Assembly: GCA_003427395.1 (NCBI GenBank)
Contig: BFEA01000041.1
Coordinates: 2,833,963-2,854,419, forward strand
DNA: 20,457 bases
Source: Chara braunii
Lineage: Eukaryota; Streptophyta; Charophyceae; Charales; Characeae
Reading direction: 5' to 3'
Made by a program: the position numbers and the translations under genes. The notes below the pieces were generated by a model. It was given only the letters and a program-made list of their open reading frames with translations, was not told where the DNA came from and made no database searches. This document shows, in pieces, positions 9,901 through 17,540 of the stretch; position 1 is the stretch's first letter, and each line of letters opens with the position of its first letter.

Positions 9901-10316
9901 TCGTCCGGCCCCCCGCAGCTCGTCCGCCCCGCAGCAGCAGCAGCGGTAGAGGTGCAGGAGAATGAGTGAAATGACTCTGGATGGAGCGTACTGGCAGGAA
10001 GGTGATCAACTACGAAGGAGCTATGGCTTCATGATACAAAATGACATGAGACAAATGGTTGCAGCAGCCACAATATGATAAAACCCGAGTGGACCCGATA
10101 CTTCATAAAGGTCTAAGTGTCAACCCGAGGAAGATGCCAATTACTTCACGATCACTGGTAGCAGCCTGCCTTCAGGCTGAAGAGGCGTTTCCTCCATGAA
10201 ATGTACAGGATCTCTACAAAAGGTTTACCAGGGGGGTTGCAGACACCAAGGGTAAGAGTTTAGCCATTACCGGCAGGAGGAGCGTTGACATTGAAGCACG
10301 GCGGACACCATCCTGG
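9900..10316. other. LINE 3' flank; nothing recognised
   Basis: The sequence starts with a short GCAGCAGCAGCAGCGG trinucleotide run near 9930. The remainder has mixed composition, short frames and no motif I can name. No poly-A tail marking the LINE end was seen here; the nearest A run is at 10578-10590. Confidence 0.4.
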
Positions 10317-10817
10317 GTGGGGCTAGGCCAATGGGAAGTAGGAGTTGTGCAAATTGGAAGCGTAACATACGCAGCCCCGGGGGAGAGAAGAAAGCTCAGG
10401 AACAACAACTCTAAAGGCCATATGCCCAACAAACACTGTACCACAAAGATGTATCCAAGGGACGCTGGACTCGATTTCTGGCAGGTGCTGCTCCCCACCA
10501 ATAGATGGAGCCCCCCCGACAGTGCTAGATGTGTCTGCTCTTATCAGCACACCTCGCATCCGATCGGGTTGTTTTCAAAAAAAAAAAACAAGATCGATTA
10601 TGGTCGTAGCATCAGAACGTTCAAAAGTCTGGTAACTCGAGTTCTCCCTGCTTTGGATGCAAACAATCACATTGTGGATCTCGTGAATGACATAAGCTAT
10701 GTACTCCTCATCACATATCGCACCAAACGCAAGATCAACGAATTATACATTGTCAGTGATGCATCTCCATTGTCTTCATGTGACTCACAGTGTTGGACCA
10801 GAAGTTTGCAAAAGTAA
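10317..10817 (+). other. Unrecognised coding-like segment, plus strand
   Basis: The frame is open for 166 codons with non-repetitive, protein-like composition (GQWEVGVVQIGSVTYAAPGE; later a segment reading LDANNHIVDLVNDISYVLL). An A12 run near 10580 falls inside it and may be a slippage site. I recognise no domain. The minus strand also has an open frame over part of it (10323-10559), so the strand is uncertain. It may be a fragment of an unknown transposon protein. Confidence 0.25.
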
Positions 10818-11323
10818 TGGATGACGCTCTACCCAACACAGTCCGACAAAGGCATTGCCAATAACTATTTGGTTGACCATCAAACACATCCTCTGGAACA
10901 AAGTATTCTGGGGCAGTGAGAAAATTCATGTTCACAGGCACTGGTGCCTCAGCAAATTCTTCTGCATATTGATCATTCCAATCGTCAATGTTGACCACAT
11001 CGTTGTACAATGCTCTCGGCGGCGGGTGCAACTTCTTCATATAAAATCTTCCTTGTGCACCAAACCACACATTGTGAATACTCATGCGATATCCTCCTTT
11101 GTCTTTGTTTTTGTCCACATGCAGACCCAATTTGCAACCATTTGGTACGTCGGGGTCTTCAAACTTCTCCACATCAAAATTTTCCTTGCGCACCAAACCA
11201 CACATTGTGGACGCTCGTGCGATATCCTCCTTTGTCTTTGTTTTTGTCCACAGGCAAACCTAATTTGCAACCATCTGGTACGTTGGGGTCTTCAGATGGC
11301 TCGTCTTTGTTTGCAAGGACGGG
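10753..11323 (-). pseudogene. Unrecognised minus-strand protein fragment with an internal 133-bp duplication
   Basis: The minus strand is open for 150 codons (10753-11205), with balanced composition and acidic segments (VNIDDWNDQYAEEFAEAPVP, and DVFDGQPNSYW). Its N-terminal part repeats: GCKLGLHVDKNKDKGGYR, an S-x-H step, then NVWFGAQGRF. The same sequence occurs again upstream in another frame, because 11058-11190 and 11191-11323 are direct copies (offset 133, not a multiple of three). I do not recognise the family. It lies downstream of the pogo transposase on the same strand but is separated from it by a poly-T tract and a palindrome. Confidence 0.4.
11058..11323. repeat. 133-bp tandem duplication
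   Basis: CACCAAACCACACATTGTG begins at 11058 and again at 11191. The following sequence (CGATATCCTCCTTTGTCTTTG, then GTTTTTGTCCACA, then TTTGCAACCAT.TGGTACGT.GGGGTCTTCA) is repeated with only a few differences. The period of 133 breaks the reading frame between copies. Confidence 0.9.
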
Positions 11324-11439
11324 TCCTCCAAATCCTTGGAGATGTATGTATCATACTGGCATCGATATGATTGCTAGAAAGATCGATTCACAACAGCATC
11401 AAGAGGCTGGAGAACTGCGTTGCCACTTGTATGCACCCT

Positions 11440-11475
11440 CGTACGAGTACGGACTCGTACTCTTGTACTCGTACG
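11440..11475. repeat. 36-bp palindrome with perfect 11-bp arms
   Basis: CGTACGAGTAC at 11440-11450 is the exact reverse complement of GTACTCGTACG at 11465-11475, with 14 bases between. A related GTAC-rich stretch occurs near 11768-11795. It could form a hairpin; its role is unknown. Confidence 0.85.
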
Positions 11476-11604
11476 CTGGGGGCCCCGTATGAATTTTTTT
11501 TCTTTTTTTTGTCGGTATTGTTTTTATTTTTTTTCTCAAATTCCAATACGAATCTGAAGATGATGCTCAGCCAAATGTTGCTTGTTTTGTGTTGTTGCAT
11601 CACA

Positions 11605-11606
<2 letters not shown>

Positions 11607-11670
<64 letters not shown>
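11607..11670. repeat. T64 homopolymer
   Basis: Sixty-four consecutive T, equal to A64 on the minus strand. It might be the poly-A tail of a minus-strand retroposon, but I found no matching target duplication on the other side. Its length makes assembly error here likely. Confidence 0.95.
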
Positions 11671-11672
<2 letters not shown>

Positions 11673-11756
11673 CAAATTCTCAACCTCCGGCAAGGTTTAA
11701 GAATTCTCAGGTTGAATTCTCAGTCAGAATCAAAGCTGAAAAAAAACGTACATAAA

Positions 11757-12002
11757 TTACCTATACCTTTCGTACGGAAAGCCCCCGTACGTGTACTCTA
11801 TGCAATGATGCCGGAGAATACTTGTTAGGTTGGGAGGGACAATATGAACGTCGATATTCATCTTCTTCAACCTTTCACTCTCAGTCGTCTTCAGACGAGG
11901 TCCATAACTATCGATGATTATGAGAACAGGTTGCCAAATATCACTTTTTTCCTTAATGCAATTGTGTTGTTGATGAATAAGATGATTATGTTCGTACTCC
12001 AC
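11757..12002 (-). pseudogene. pogo/Tigger-type (DDE_1) transposase, C-terminal catalytic part
   Basis: The minus strand reads WQPVLIIIDSYGPRLKTTES, then a segment containing MNIDVHIVPPNLTSIL. This matches the DDE_1 pattern 'LLVlDsa.aH......L....i....iP...Ts.LQPlD', with the second catalytic Asp at 11910-11912. After LTSIL the family's conserved 'QPLD', which supplies the third acidic residue, is replaced by RHHC. The frame then ends before the T64 tract. The third catalytic residue is therefore missing, and the gene is inactive. Confidence 0.8.
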
Positions 12003-12250
12003 ATCCTCGTCATGTTAACATCAACAACCACCAGCCCTTCCACAGCTGGCTTGTTCTCCATCTTCACGAAAAGAAGGTGAGGCTTCATCATTTCACCAAC
12101 CATGGAGATGGTGACAGTGATCGTGAAGCTTTTGTGTGACCTGCTTGCTTTGCGCATCAGCACCTCATGTGTCCCTCGCTTCGCGATTGTTGATGGCAAC
12201 TCAATCTCAAAGTATCACGTGACCTGATCCATATTGAAAATGTTAAGCGG
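11918..12250 (-). pseudogene. pogo/Tigger-type transposase, N-terminal catalytic part
   Basis: Minus-strand sequence upstream of 12199 reads IFNMDQVT, with the first catalytic Asp codon at 12227-12229 (family pattern 'i.NmDET'). It is followed by TIAKRGTHEVLMRKASRSHK and a T-I-S-M-V-G-E-M-M-K-P stretch, matching the DDE_1 'T....G...V........ft......a.G...p'. A stop (from TGA near 12215) interrupts it. Together with the neighbouring pieces it forms one transposase broken into at least four frames. Confidence 0.8.
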
Positions 12251-12254
12251 ACAG

Positions 12255-12500
12255 ATCTTATACTTGTCAATGATGTTGTGAATTTCGTCAATGAAAGCTT
12301 TGCATTTGTCTGCAACATTGAGGTTGTGTGTCGTCGTGACACAAACCCCTTTCGGCGCTTATAGCGCGCCATCCAGCCTGTTGACCCATCGAAGACCGTA
12401 TCCTTCTCCACCTCGCCCCTCTTCTTCCCCAACTTAAAAATCAATCGAGTTTTTGCCTGTATGTATTGATCCTCGACTCTCAGACTCCTTGTGTTATTCT
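12255..12500 (-). pseudogene. pogo-type transposase, CENP-B/Tc5-like second DNA-binding helix-turn-helix
   Basis: The minus-strand frame reads VEDQYIQAKTRLIFKLGKKR, then FDGSTGWMARYKRRKGFVSR followed by RHTT. This is the 'aS.GWl..F..R.gi..r..t' signature of the second HTH in pogo/Tigger transposases and CENP-B. In the family it binds the terminal repeats. An A17 run (12503-12519, T17 on this strand) sits at the upstream edge and coincides with a frame break. Confidence 0.8.
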
Positions 12501-12584
12501 GCAAAAAAAAAAAAAAAAACACTGCTCGAGTTGCGTCTCTAATTCCTCATGCTCAGGCTTCCACCCTCCACCTCCAAGTCGCCG

Positions 12585-12800
12585 CTACGGTTTACTATTC
12601 GTTATCGTATTTTTCAAAGCCTCCTCCAGCTTGTCTTTTTCAATTACGCACTGGCGCAGTGTTGATTTGTCAACCCCAAATCTCCTTCCAACAATGACTA
12701 ACCCTTTCCCTTTAGCACCTGGCACATATTCGTTGATGATATCCAACTTTGCCTTGATAGACCACGACTTCCGTTTCTGACCGTCACCAAGTGGACAATG
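12585..12800 (-). pseudogene. pogo-type transposase, N-terminal helix-turn-helix
   Basis: The minus strand reads KRKSWSIKAKLDIINEYVPG and then, after a gap, VIVGRRFGVDKSTLRQCV. This matches the N-terminal CENP-B/psq-like HTH ('r..yt...Kl.ii......g.....iA..fgv..sTv....'). A methionine at about 12800, just upstream of KRK, is the likely original start; further upstream is only a CT repeat translated as RERER. The C-terminal end passes into the region with the A17 run. No terminal inverted repeats were found. Confidence 0.75.
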
Positions 12801-12805
12801 TGCCA

Positions 12806-12832
12806 TCTCTCTCTTTCTCTCTCTCTCTCTCT
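12806..12832. repeat. (CT)n microsatellite, interrupted
   Basis: About 27 bases of CT repeat with a single TTT interruption, at the 5' edge of the pogo transposase. Confidence 0.9.
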
Positions 12833-12854
12833 TAGCGTGATAAGCATTGATTGG

Positions 12855-12962
12855 GGAGATTGATGACTGAGCGGTCATGTCTCCCTGACGAGACGAGATG
12901 ACTGAGCAACCCTGTTGCCGGGACGAGATTGATGAGTGAGCAGCCCTGTTGCCTGCTGCTCT
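12855..12962. repeat. Short tandem repeat, ~3 copies
   Basis: Three imperfect units built on TGAGC(A/G)..CCTGTTGCC, or its TGAGCGGTCATGTCTCC variant, plus GACGAGA. They are spaced about 38-45 bp between roughly 12860 and 12960. Confidence 0.7.
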
Positions 12963-13019
12963 GTGTGACTTCTAAGTAGCACAAACCCTTTTTAAAAAGA
13001 AAAAAAGAAAAAAACAGGG

Positions 13020-13460
13020 TAGACTTGTTGCCTGTTGTTCTGGTCTTGTATTGCGATAGGTATGTATTTGCCCACAAAAGCACCCCAAGAAGATAAAATA
13101 AAAACGGGTTTAGAAAAAAGCGAAAAATCATCGACAAAAATAAATAAAAAGAGCAGCACAGCTGCCTGCTCTTCTGGTCTTGTACAGCCACATGGACGTA
13201 TCTGACTGCAATAGCAGCCCAAAAAGACAAAATAAAATGGAAAAAAAAAATCATCGAAAAAAAAATAAATTAAAAAGAGCAGCTATTCTGGTTAGGTACA
13301 AGCATATACGAGTATAAGCCACACGCACGTATCCGGCCACAATAGCAGCCCAAGGGCAGGTTGTACACGATATAGAAATGGAATAAAATAAAAAAACTTT
13401 AAAAAAGGGAAATCGTCGGGGGCTGATGGAATAAAATAAAAAAAGGTAAATCGTCAGGGG
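13020..13460. repeat. Diverged tandem repeat, three to four units of ~115-135 bp
   Basis: Anchors TGGTCTTGTA at 13041 and 13175, and TGGTTAGGTA at 13289, mark successive units. Each continues with a CACA/CACG...GTAT segment, a GCA.CCCAA segment, AAATAAAA and an ATCATCGA/AATCGTCGG segment. A short fourth copy ends near 13460. No gene. Confidence 0.75.
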
Positions 13461-13486
13461 GCTGAACTGGCGATGGCAATGAGAAG

Positions 13487-13490
<4 letters not shown>

Positions 13491-13549
<59 letters not shown>

Positions 13550-13590
13550 CGGATCACGATGGAAGTAGGAGAGAATTGTGAGCTCCAACT

Positions 13591-13668
<78 letters not shown>

Positions 13669-13716
13669 GATCGGATTGCGATGGAAGTAGGAGAGAATTG
13701 CGAGCTCCAACTTCAA

Positions 13717-13766
<50 letters not shown>
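13491..13766. repeat. Three (CT)n blocks separated by two copies of a ~47-bp spacer (period 122)
   Basis: CT arrays lie at 13491-13544, 13594-13668 and 13717-13766. Between them the spacer beginning GATCGGAT and continuing GCGATGGAAGTAGGAGAGAA, then TTG.GAGCTCCAACTTCA, occurs at 13547 and 13669. The composite unit was therefore duplicated as a whole. On the minus strand it yields Arg-Glu repeats, which are translation artefacts. Confidence 0.95.
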
Positions 13767-13768
<2 letters not shown>

Positions 13769-13804
13769 CTGATATGCGTTCTCCCACCCACTCGCCTCTT
13801 CCCC

Positions 13805-13925
13805 TGAAGTACGTTCTTGGTCGTCTTTTTGCTTGAAGTACGTTTTTGGTCGCCTTTTTGCTTGAAGTACGTTCTTGGCTGACGTGCACCTCTTCCACTG
13901 AAGCGCGTTCTTGGCTGGGCGTTTC
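13805..13925. repeat. 29-bp minisatellite, four copies
   Basis: TGAAGTACGTTCTTGGTCG starts at 13805, 13834 and 13863 (exact 29-bp period). A fourth variant, TGAAGCGCGTTCTTGGCTG, starts at 13899. Minus-strand translation gives short Lys/Arg-rich repeats that I do not regard as a gene. Confidence 0.9.
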
Positions 13926-14084
13926 CAGACTTCTTCCGGGATGGCTCGTCGAGAAAAAGAGCGTTCGATCGCACCTACGTCAGTCGAGGTGCTGCTACCA
14001 ATCGCACCTGTGTAAGTTGAGGTGTTGCTACCAAATCGACCACTTGGCAACGTCTCAATTGCACAGGGGAAGAAGATCAGCAGC

Positions 14085-14182
14085 ACGAGTAGTAGTCGTA
14101 GTAGTAATAGCAGAAGGAGGAGGAGGAGGAGGAAAAGAAGGGGAAGAAGAAGAGGAGGAGGAGGAGGAGGAAAAGGAAATAG
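14085..14182. repeat. Trinucleotide-rich tract (AGT, GGA, GAA)
   Basis: GTAGTAGTCGTAGTAGTAAT is followed by two GGA(n) blocks joined by AAGAAG. It resembles a degraded trinucleotide microsatellite. The 14180-14550 stretch that follows holds a small tandem GAACGGTTCGAACGGT near 14295 and no recognisable gene. Confidence 0.85.
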
Positions 14183-14551
14183 TGTACGTGGCTGATTTTG
14201 GCGCGGCCTATGGGGATGGCGATGGTGGTTCTTGGTGGTTGATGACAATGACGGATCTTCGCAATCGCAACTTCCGACGGACGTTGTACAGTTCGAACGG
14301 TTCGAACGGTATGTACCGCTGACAGTAGAGGCGACAATTCAAATGCTACTAGTGGCCGGTATAGCACCCTTTTTCTGTTTGTTTTCTTTTTGTGGTAATG
14401 GTGCGAGGCTCCTTGTCTCAATTCATGTCTGTCCTTGGACAGGGACCGTGCTAATTCATAGCACCGCGAGGCCGTATATTCAGGGGAGGACTTATAATCG
14501 ATTTTTCCAAGGGCCCCGTTTTCCAAACTTGGTGGTCTTTATTTGTAGCAT

Positions 14552-14640
14552 AACGCACGTGCATTATATACGAATAGAACGCACTTCGTGCGTTCTATTC
14601 GTTAATAACGCACGTGCGTTTTGTTTGGGGGAAGATTGTA
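14552..14640 (+). repeat. Nested hairpin sharing its terminus with 6422-6448
   Basis: Outer arms AACGCACGTGC (14552-14562) and GCACGTGCGTT (14610-14620) are perfect 11-bp complements. Inner arms CGAATAGAACGCAC (14571-14584) and GTGCGTTCTATTCG (14588-14601) are perfect 14-bp complements around TTC. The following 14614-14640 is repeated in inverted orientation at 6422-6448 with two mismatches in 27. Together they suggest the end of a small foldback or MITE-like family. Confidence 0.8.
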
Positions 14641-14782
14641 GCAGCAATATGCATCCCTGATCTTGATATATATAATCCAAGAGCGGGGCGGGGCAGCGGG
14701 GCGCCTGGGGCGCACGCACATGCGGCGGTCTTGGCTTTCGGCGCTTGCGCACGCACGCAGACACGTATCATTTTTTTCGGTT

Positions 14783-14800
14783 ACCCGACACGTGTCGGGT
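14783..14800. repeat. Perfect 18-bp palindrome
   Basis: ACCCGACACGTGTCGGGT equals its own reverse complement. The centre CACGTG is a G-box/E-box core, but no promoter context is visible. Confidence 0.95.
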
Positions 14801-14914
14801 TCTCCCGCCGCAACACCTCCGCAACCACTGTTTCTCCCGTTTTTCCCATTGTTAGGGATTGCAGCACTTGCGCTGCCTTGCGGGGAGGGATGGGTGGGAG
14901 CGGGAATCGTTCCC

Positions 14915-14958
14915 GCTCTGATACCAGTGTGACAGACCCGCTGGGATGGCGGTCTGTC
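14915..14958 (-). other. Primer-binding site and LTR end of a minus-strand LTR retrotransposon
   Basis: Minus strand 14926-14915 reads TGGTATCAGAGC, the canonical PBS complementary to initiator tRNA-Met in plant LTR retrotransposons. It is directly preceded by GTCTGTCACA plus one base (14927), as expected for an LTR ending in CA. The LTR edge includes an 8-bp inverted repeat, GACAGACC (14931-14938) and GGTCTGTC (14951-14958). No gag is recognised below 14915 and no second LTR was found, so this is a fragment at most. Confidence 0.6.
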
Positions 14959-15733
14959 AGGATCAAGATGAAGGGATGAGGATGGGGGAGATGGAGATGA
15001 AGCTAGGAGGGACATCGCAGTTCCAACGCTTAGTACACGTAAGCAGAGGAGTACCTACCCGAAGCGCACCAAGTCGCAGCATTCTCAGCAAACCAGCACC
15101 AATGCATCCCAAGAAGGAACGTACAAAGTTCAAGAGAAAGGCGAGGATAAGCAGAGTGAAGAGAAGCATCAATTTCGGATTCGAGCCAAAAATGGACTCT
15201 CAACTTCTGCAGCTTCACTACACAGATCTCCAGGATCTGTTTTGGATCCACGACATCAAGTATAAAGACAAGCCTCAAGCTATTTCTGCCTTAGGGAAGG
15301 TGTCTGGACTGATTCAGTACGAAGGTAAAGACTTCAATCGTGACTCTGATCTAGAGCACCCACTGGTGGAAGTCAATTCTGACACAACCAATTATGAATC
15401 ATACGAGTCAGACACAAGTAATGACGACGACGACTCATCTACGACTTCATCTAACTTGCAGAACCTCTCGGGAAGGTAGATGGGCTACAGTCGTCGGGAT
15501 ACCTCACCAAGGAACAAAAGTGGGCGCACATACATCGTATAGCGTCGACAATAGAAAGAATGGTTAATGTAGGTAGTTTGAAGCAATGCGCAGAGGATAA
15601 CAATTTGTTCAGGTTACTGTTCATATCTCTAACATTAGAAGGATGTATACCCTAGGCTAGTACGGTAGTTCATCTTTGGACTACACAGTACCATAGCTTT
15701 AGTTCATTACTGGATGCGAACTATAGTGTGTAT
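14946..15733 (+). pseudogene. Probable N-terminal extension of the Penelope-like element protein, up to the GIY half of its endonuclease
   Basis: An open frame runs 14946-15479; an ATG at 15102 begins a Lys/Arg-rich stretch (KKERTKFKRKARISRVKR), possibly a nuclear-localisation or nucleic-acid-binding segment. An acidic Ser/Asp stretch near 15405-15450 follows. A shift near 15470 moves coding to the frame LGKVDGLQSSGYLTKEQKW, which continues past a TAG at 15653-15655 to YSVY (15722-15733), where a 521-bp insertion interrupts it. YSVY occupies the place of the 'GIY' strand of GIY-YIG nucleases. That the upstream 500 bp belongs to the same protein is inference from proximity and frame; no family is recognised there. 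Confidence 0.5.
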
Positions 15734-16254
15734 CAACAAAAAAAAAATTCAGAATTAAATAATCATTATAGAGTAAAATTACGCTCTAAGTTCCAAATTT
15801 TCATTCCATCTTAAAAAATGTCATTCCAATTTTAAATTTTTCGTCTTACTTGAAAACTTTCCTTCCAAGAATGGGGTATCCCTTCTTATTTGAACTTCAT
15901 GCTAGAGATGGAATGAAAGACTGGATCAGTTCATGAAATATTTTAATTGGACTGTCATTCTAAGTAAGGATTTCCAGTCATAAATAGGTTAATCCAATCT
16001 AAATAAGACGATATTTGTTGTAGTAGAATGAAAGTTTGATTAAAACATTTCATAAACTCGTCCAGACTTCCATTCCATCTTGAACAAATAAAGGTAATTG
16101 GAAGGGAAAACTCATATTTAGACGGGAACTTATCAAATTAAATTGAAAATTTTAAAATCGGACAAACATTGGAATGATAATTAATAAATATGAAGAATTT
16201 TTTTTTTATGGAATGTTTTTTCAACTTTCATTTCTCATGGGAATTTTTCTGTTG
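15734..16254 (+). mobile_element. 521-bp foldback/MITE-like element, copy 1
   Basis: Its ends are CAACAAAAAAAAAATTC (15734-15750) and GAATTTTTCTGTTG (16241-16254), which are inverted repeats. Flanks are AT on both sides (15732-15733 and 16255-16256), an apparent 2-bp target duplication. Internally, 15907-15959 and 16027-16079 are inverted copies (43 of 53 bases pair by my count) around a 67-base loop. Outer arms also pair loosely, so most of the element can fold into one long hairpin. It is AT-rich, non-coding and without a transposase. It lies between the GIY-like and YIG motifs of the Penelope-like endonuclease. Confidence 0.85.
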
Positions 16255-16256
16255 AT

Positions 16257-16560
16257 GTACTGATATCACCTTGGTGTAGACATTTTTACATAGGAAGAAC
16301 GAGACGGAGACCTGATAGGAGATGGAGTGAACACGTCAATTTTGCCAGGAATGCTAAAGCTAGGATACAACGAAAGCTATACGGGTGGCTACGTAAGTTT
16401 GGATGGGCGAAGTATGTGTTGATACCGATATGGACCGGAGTGAAGTTAGAAGTAAGCATGATGGAAGAAGAACTCATTAAAAGATTTAATCCATACCTGA
16501 ACACCAAAGGAAGGAGTAAACGATCTCATAAGATGACAGACAGAAAGAGAAGAGGAAAGA
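16257..16560 (+). pseudogene. GIY-YIG endonuclease domain of a Penelope-like element
   Basis: The frame starting at 16257 reads VLISPWCRHFYIGRT, with YIG at 16287-16295, then RRWSEH (basic and His positions of the domain). Near its end is MMEEELIKRFNPYLN (16461-16502), holding the conserved Glu and the terminal 'P.LN' of GIY-YIG nucleases. These enzymes nick target DNA for retrotransposition. The domain has only one Cys here and no CCHH set, which fits the Chlamys clade. No stop occurs in this ~100-codon segment. Removing the insert upstream and one AT copy joins YSVY directly to VLIS in frame, completing the GIY-YIG pattern. Confidence 0.85.
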
Positions 16561-17081
16561 CAACGGAAAAATTTCCTATAATTAAATAATCATTCTATAA
16601 TAAAATTACAATCTAAATTTTAAATTTTCATTCCATCTAAAAAAATGTCATTCCAATTTTAAAAATTTTCATCTTACTTCCGAACTTTCGTTCCAAGAAT
16701 AGGGTATACTTCTTATTTTGACTGCATGCTAGAGATGGAATGAAAGTCTTGATGAGTTCATGAAATATTTTAATTGGACTGTCATTCTAAGTAAGGATTT
16801 TCAGTCATAAATAGGTTAATCCAATCTAAATTATAAGATATTTGTTGTAGTAGAGTGAAAATTTAATTAAAACATTTTATGAACTCATCCAGACTTTCAT
16901 TCCATCTTAAACAAATAGATGTAGTTGGAAGGAAAAGCTCATATTTAGACGGGAACTTATCAAATAAAACTGAAAATTTTACAATTGGACGAACATTGGA
17001 ATGATAATTTTTAAATATGAAGGATTTTTTTTTTGTGGAATGTTTTTTCAACTTTCATTTCTCGTGGAAATTTTTTTGTTG
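16561..17081 (+). mobile_element. 521-bp foldback/MITE-like element, copy 2
   Basis: Same length and orientation as copy 1, offset exactly 827 bp, and by eye about nine bases in ten identical. Ends are CAACGGAAAAATTTCC (16561-16576) and GGAAATTTTTTTGTTG (17066-17081), inverted repeats. Flanks are GA on both sides (16559-16560 and 17082-17083). The duplicated dinucleotide differs from copy 1, so this is an independent insertion and not part of one larger duplication. Removing it plus one GA rejoins Lys-Arg-rich codons in frame (GK, then RRRMKSR). Confidence 0.85.
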
Positions 17082-17083
17082 GA

Positions 17084-17540
17084 GAAGACGAATGAAATCC
17101 AGAATCCGAACCAATTATCAACATATTTCTGTACTGTTCAAAAACAACAGATCCGGATACACCTCAAAACTAACGCAAGTATTGCAACCTAAAACAATGA
17201 TTGAAAGTACAACAGGAGGACTATGGCATGAAAAATGGAAAGTAATTAAACGCACTTATGGGTCGGCTATCGTCGAAATTGATGACACACAGTTCATGCT
17301 AAAGGAATTCAGATCAAAAATTGAACAAGGTTGTAAATTTTGTGTGATCAAATTAGTGTACAGAGGACCGAAATCAAATCGAAACAGGAATACTTTGATA
17401 AACTGCTTACCAGCCCCATGGAAGAGGCGATAGCTGTATAAGATGTCATTGGATGAAATTCTGATTCTTTTATCGAAGGTGGGATCAATTACCGGAAAGA
17501 AACGAAGAGACACACTAAAAGGGATATTCACGAGAATATA
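17084..17540 (+). pseudogene. Penelope-like element: linker between endonuclease and CxC/RT regions
   Basis: This continues the endonuclease frame once copy 2 is discounted. It is open to a TAG at 17431-17433, and reads on in the same frame (MSLDEILILLSKVGSITGKK) to a TAA near 17540. It is basic, and includes TTGGLWHEKWKVIKRTYGSA and a lone Cys pair (GCKFC). No enzymatic motif is recognised. Its place between nuclease and CxC motif matches the linker in N-terminal-endonuclease Penelope-like elements. Confidence 0.65.

Noticed and set aside
11371-11700. Poly-Phe and poly-Lys frames across the T64 run
   Set aside because: Homopolymer artefact.
13454-14248. A long minus-strand reading frame full of Arg-Glu repeats
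   Set aside because: It is the translation of CT microsatellites, the 29-bp minisatellite and trinucleotide tracts; no domain or unique protein-like core.
14783-14800. The CACGTG palindrome as a promoter G-box
   Set aside because: There is no gene or other promoter element at a suitable distance.
15734-17081. The 521-bp segments as ordinary GT-AG introns
   Set aside because: Copy 2 begins CAACGG after GGAAAGA with no GT at the border, and neither copy ends in AG at the frame-restoring border.
15754-17082. Reading the two ~500-bp direct repeats as pseudo-LTRs of the Penelope-like element
   Set aside because: They lie inside the coding region, carry their own inverted ends and different 2-bp flanks, and a third copy sits in an unrelated gypsy element.
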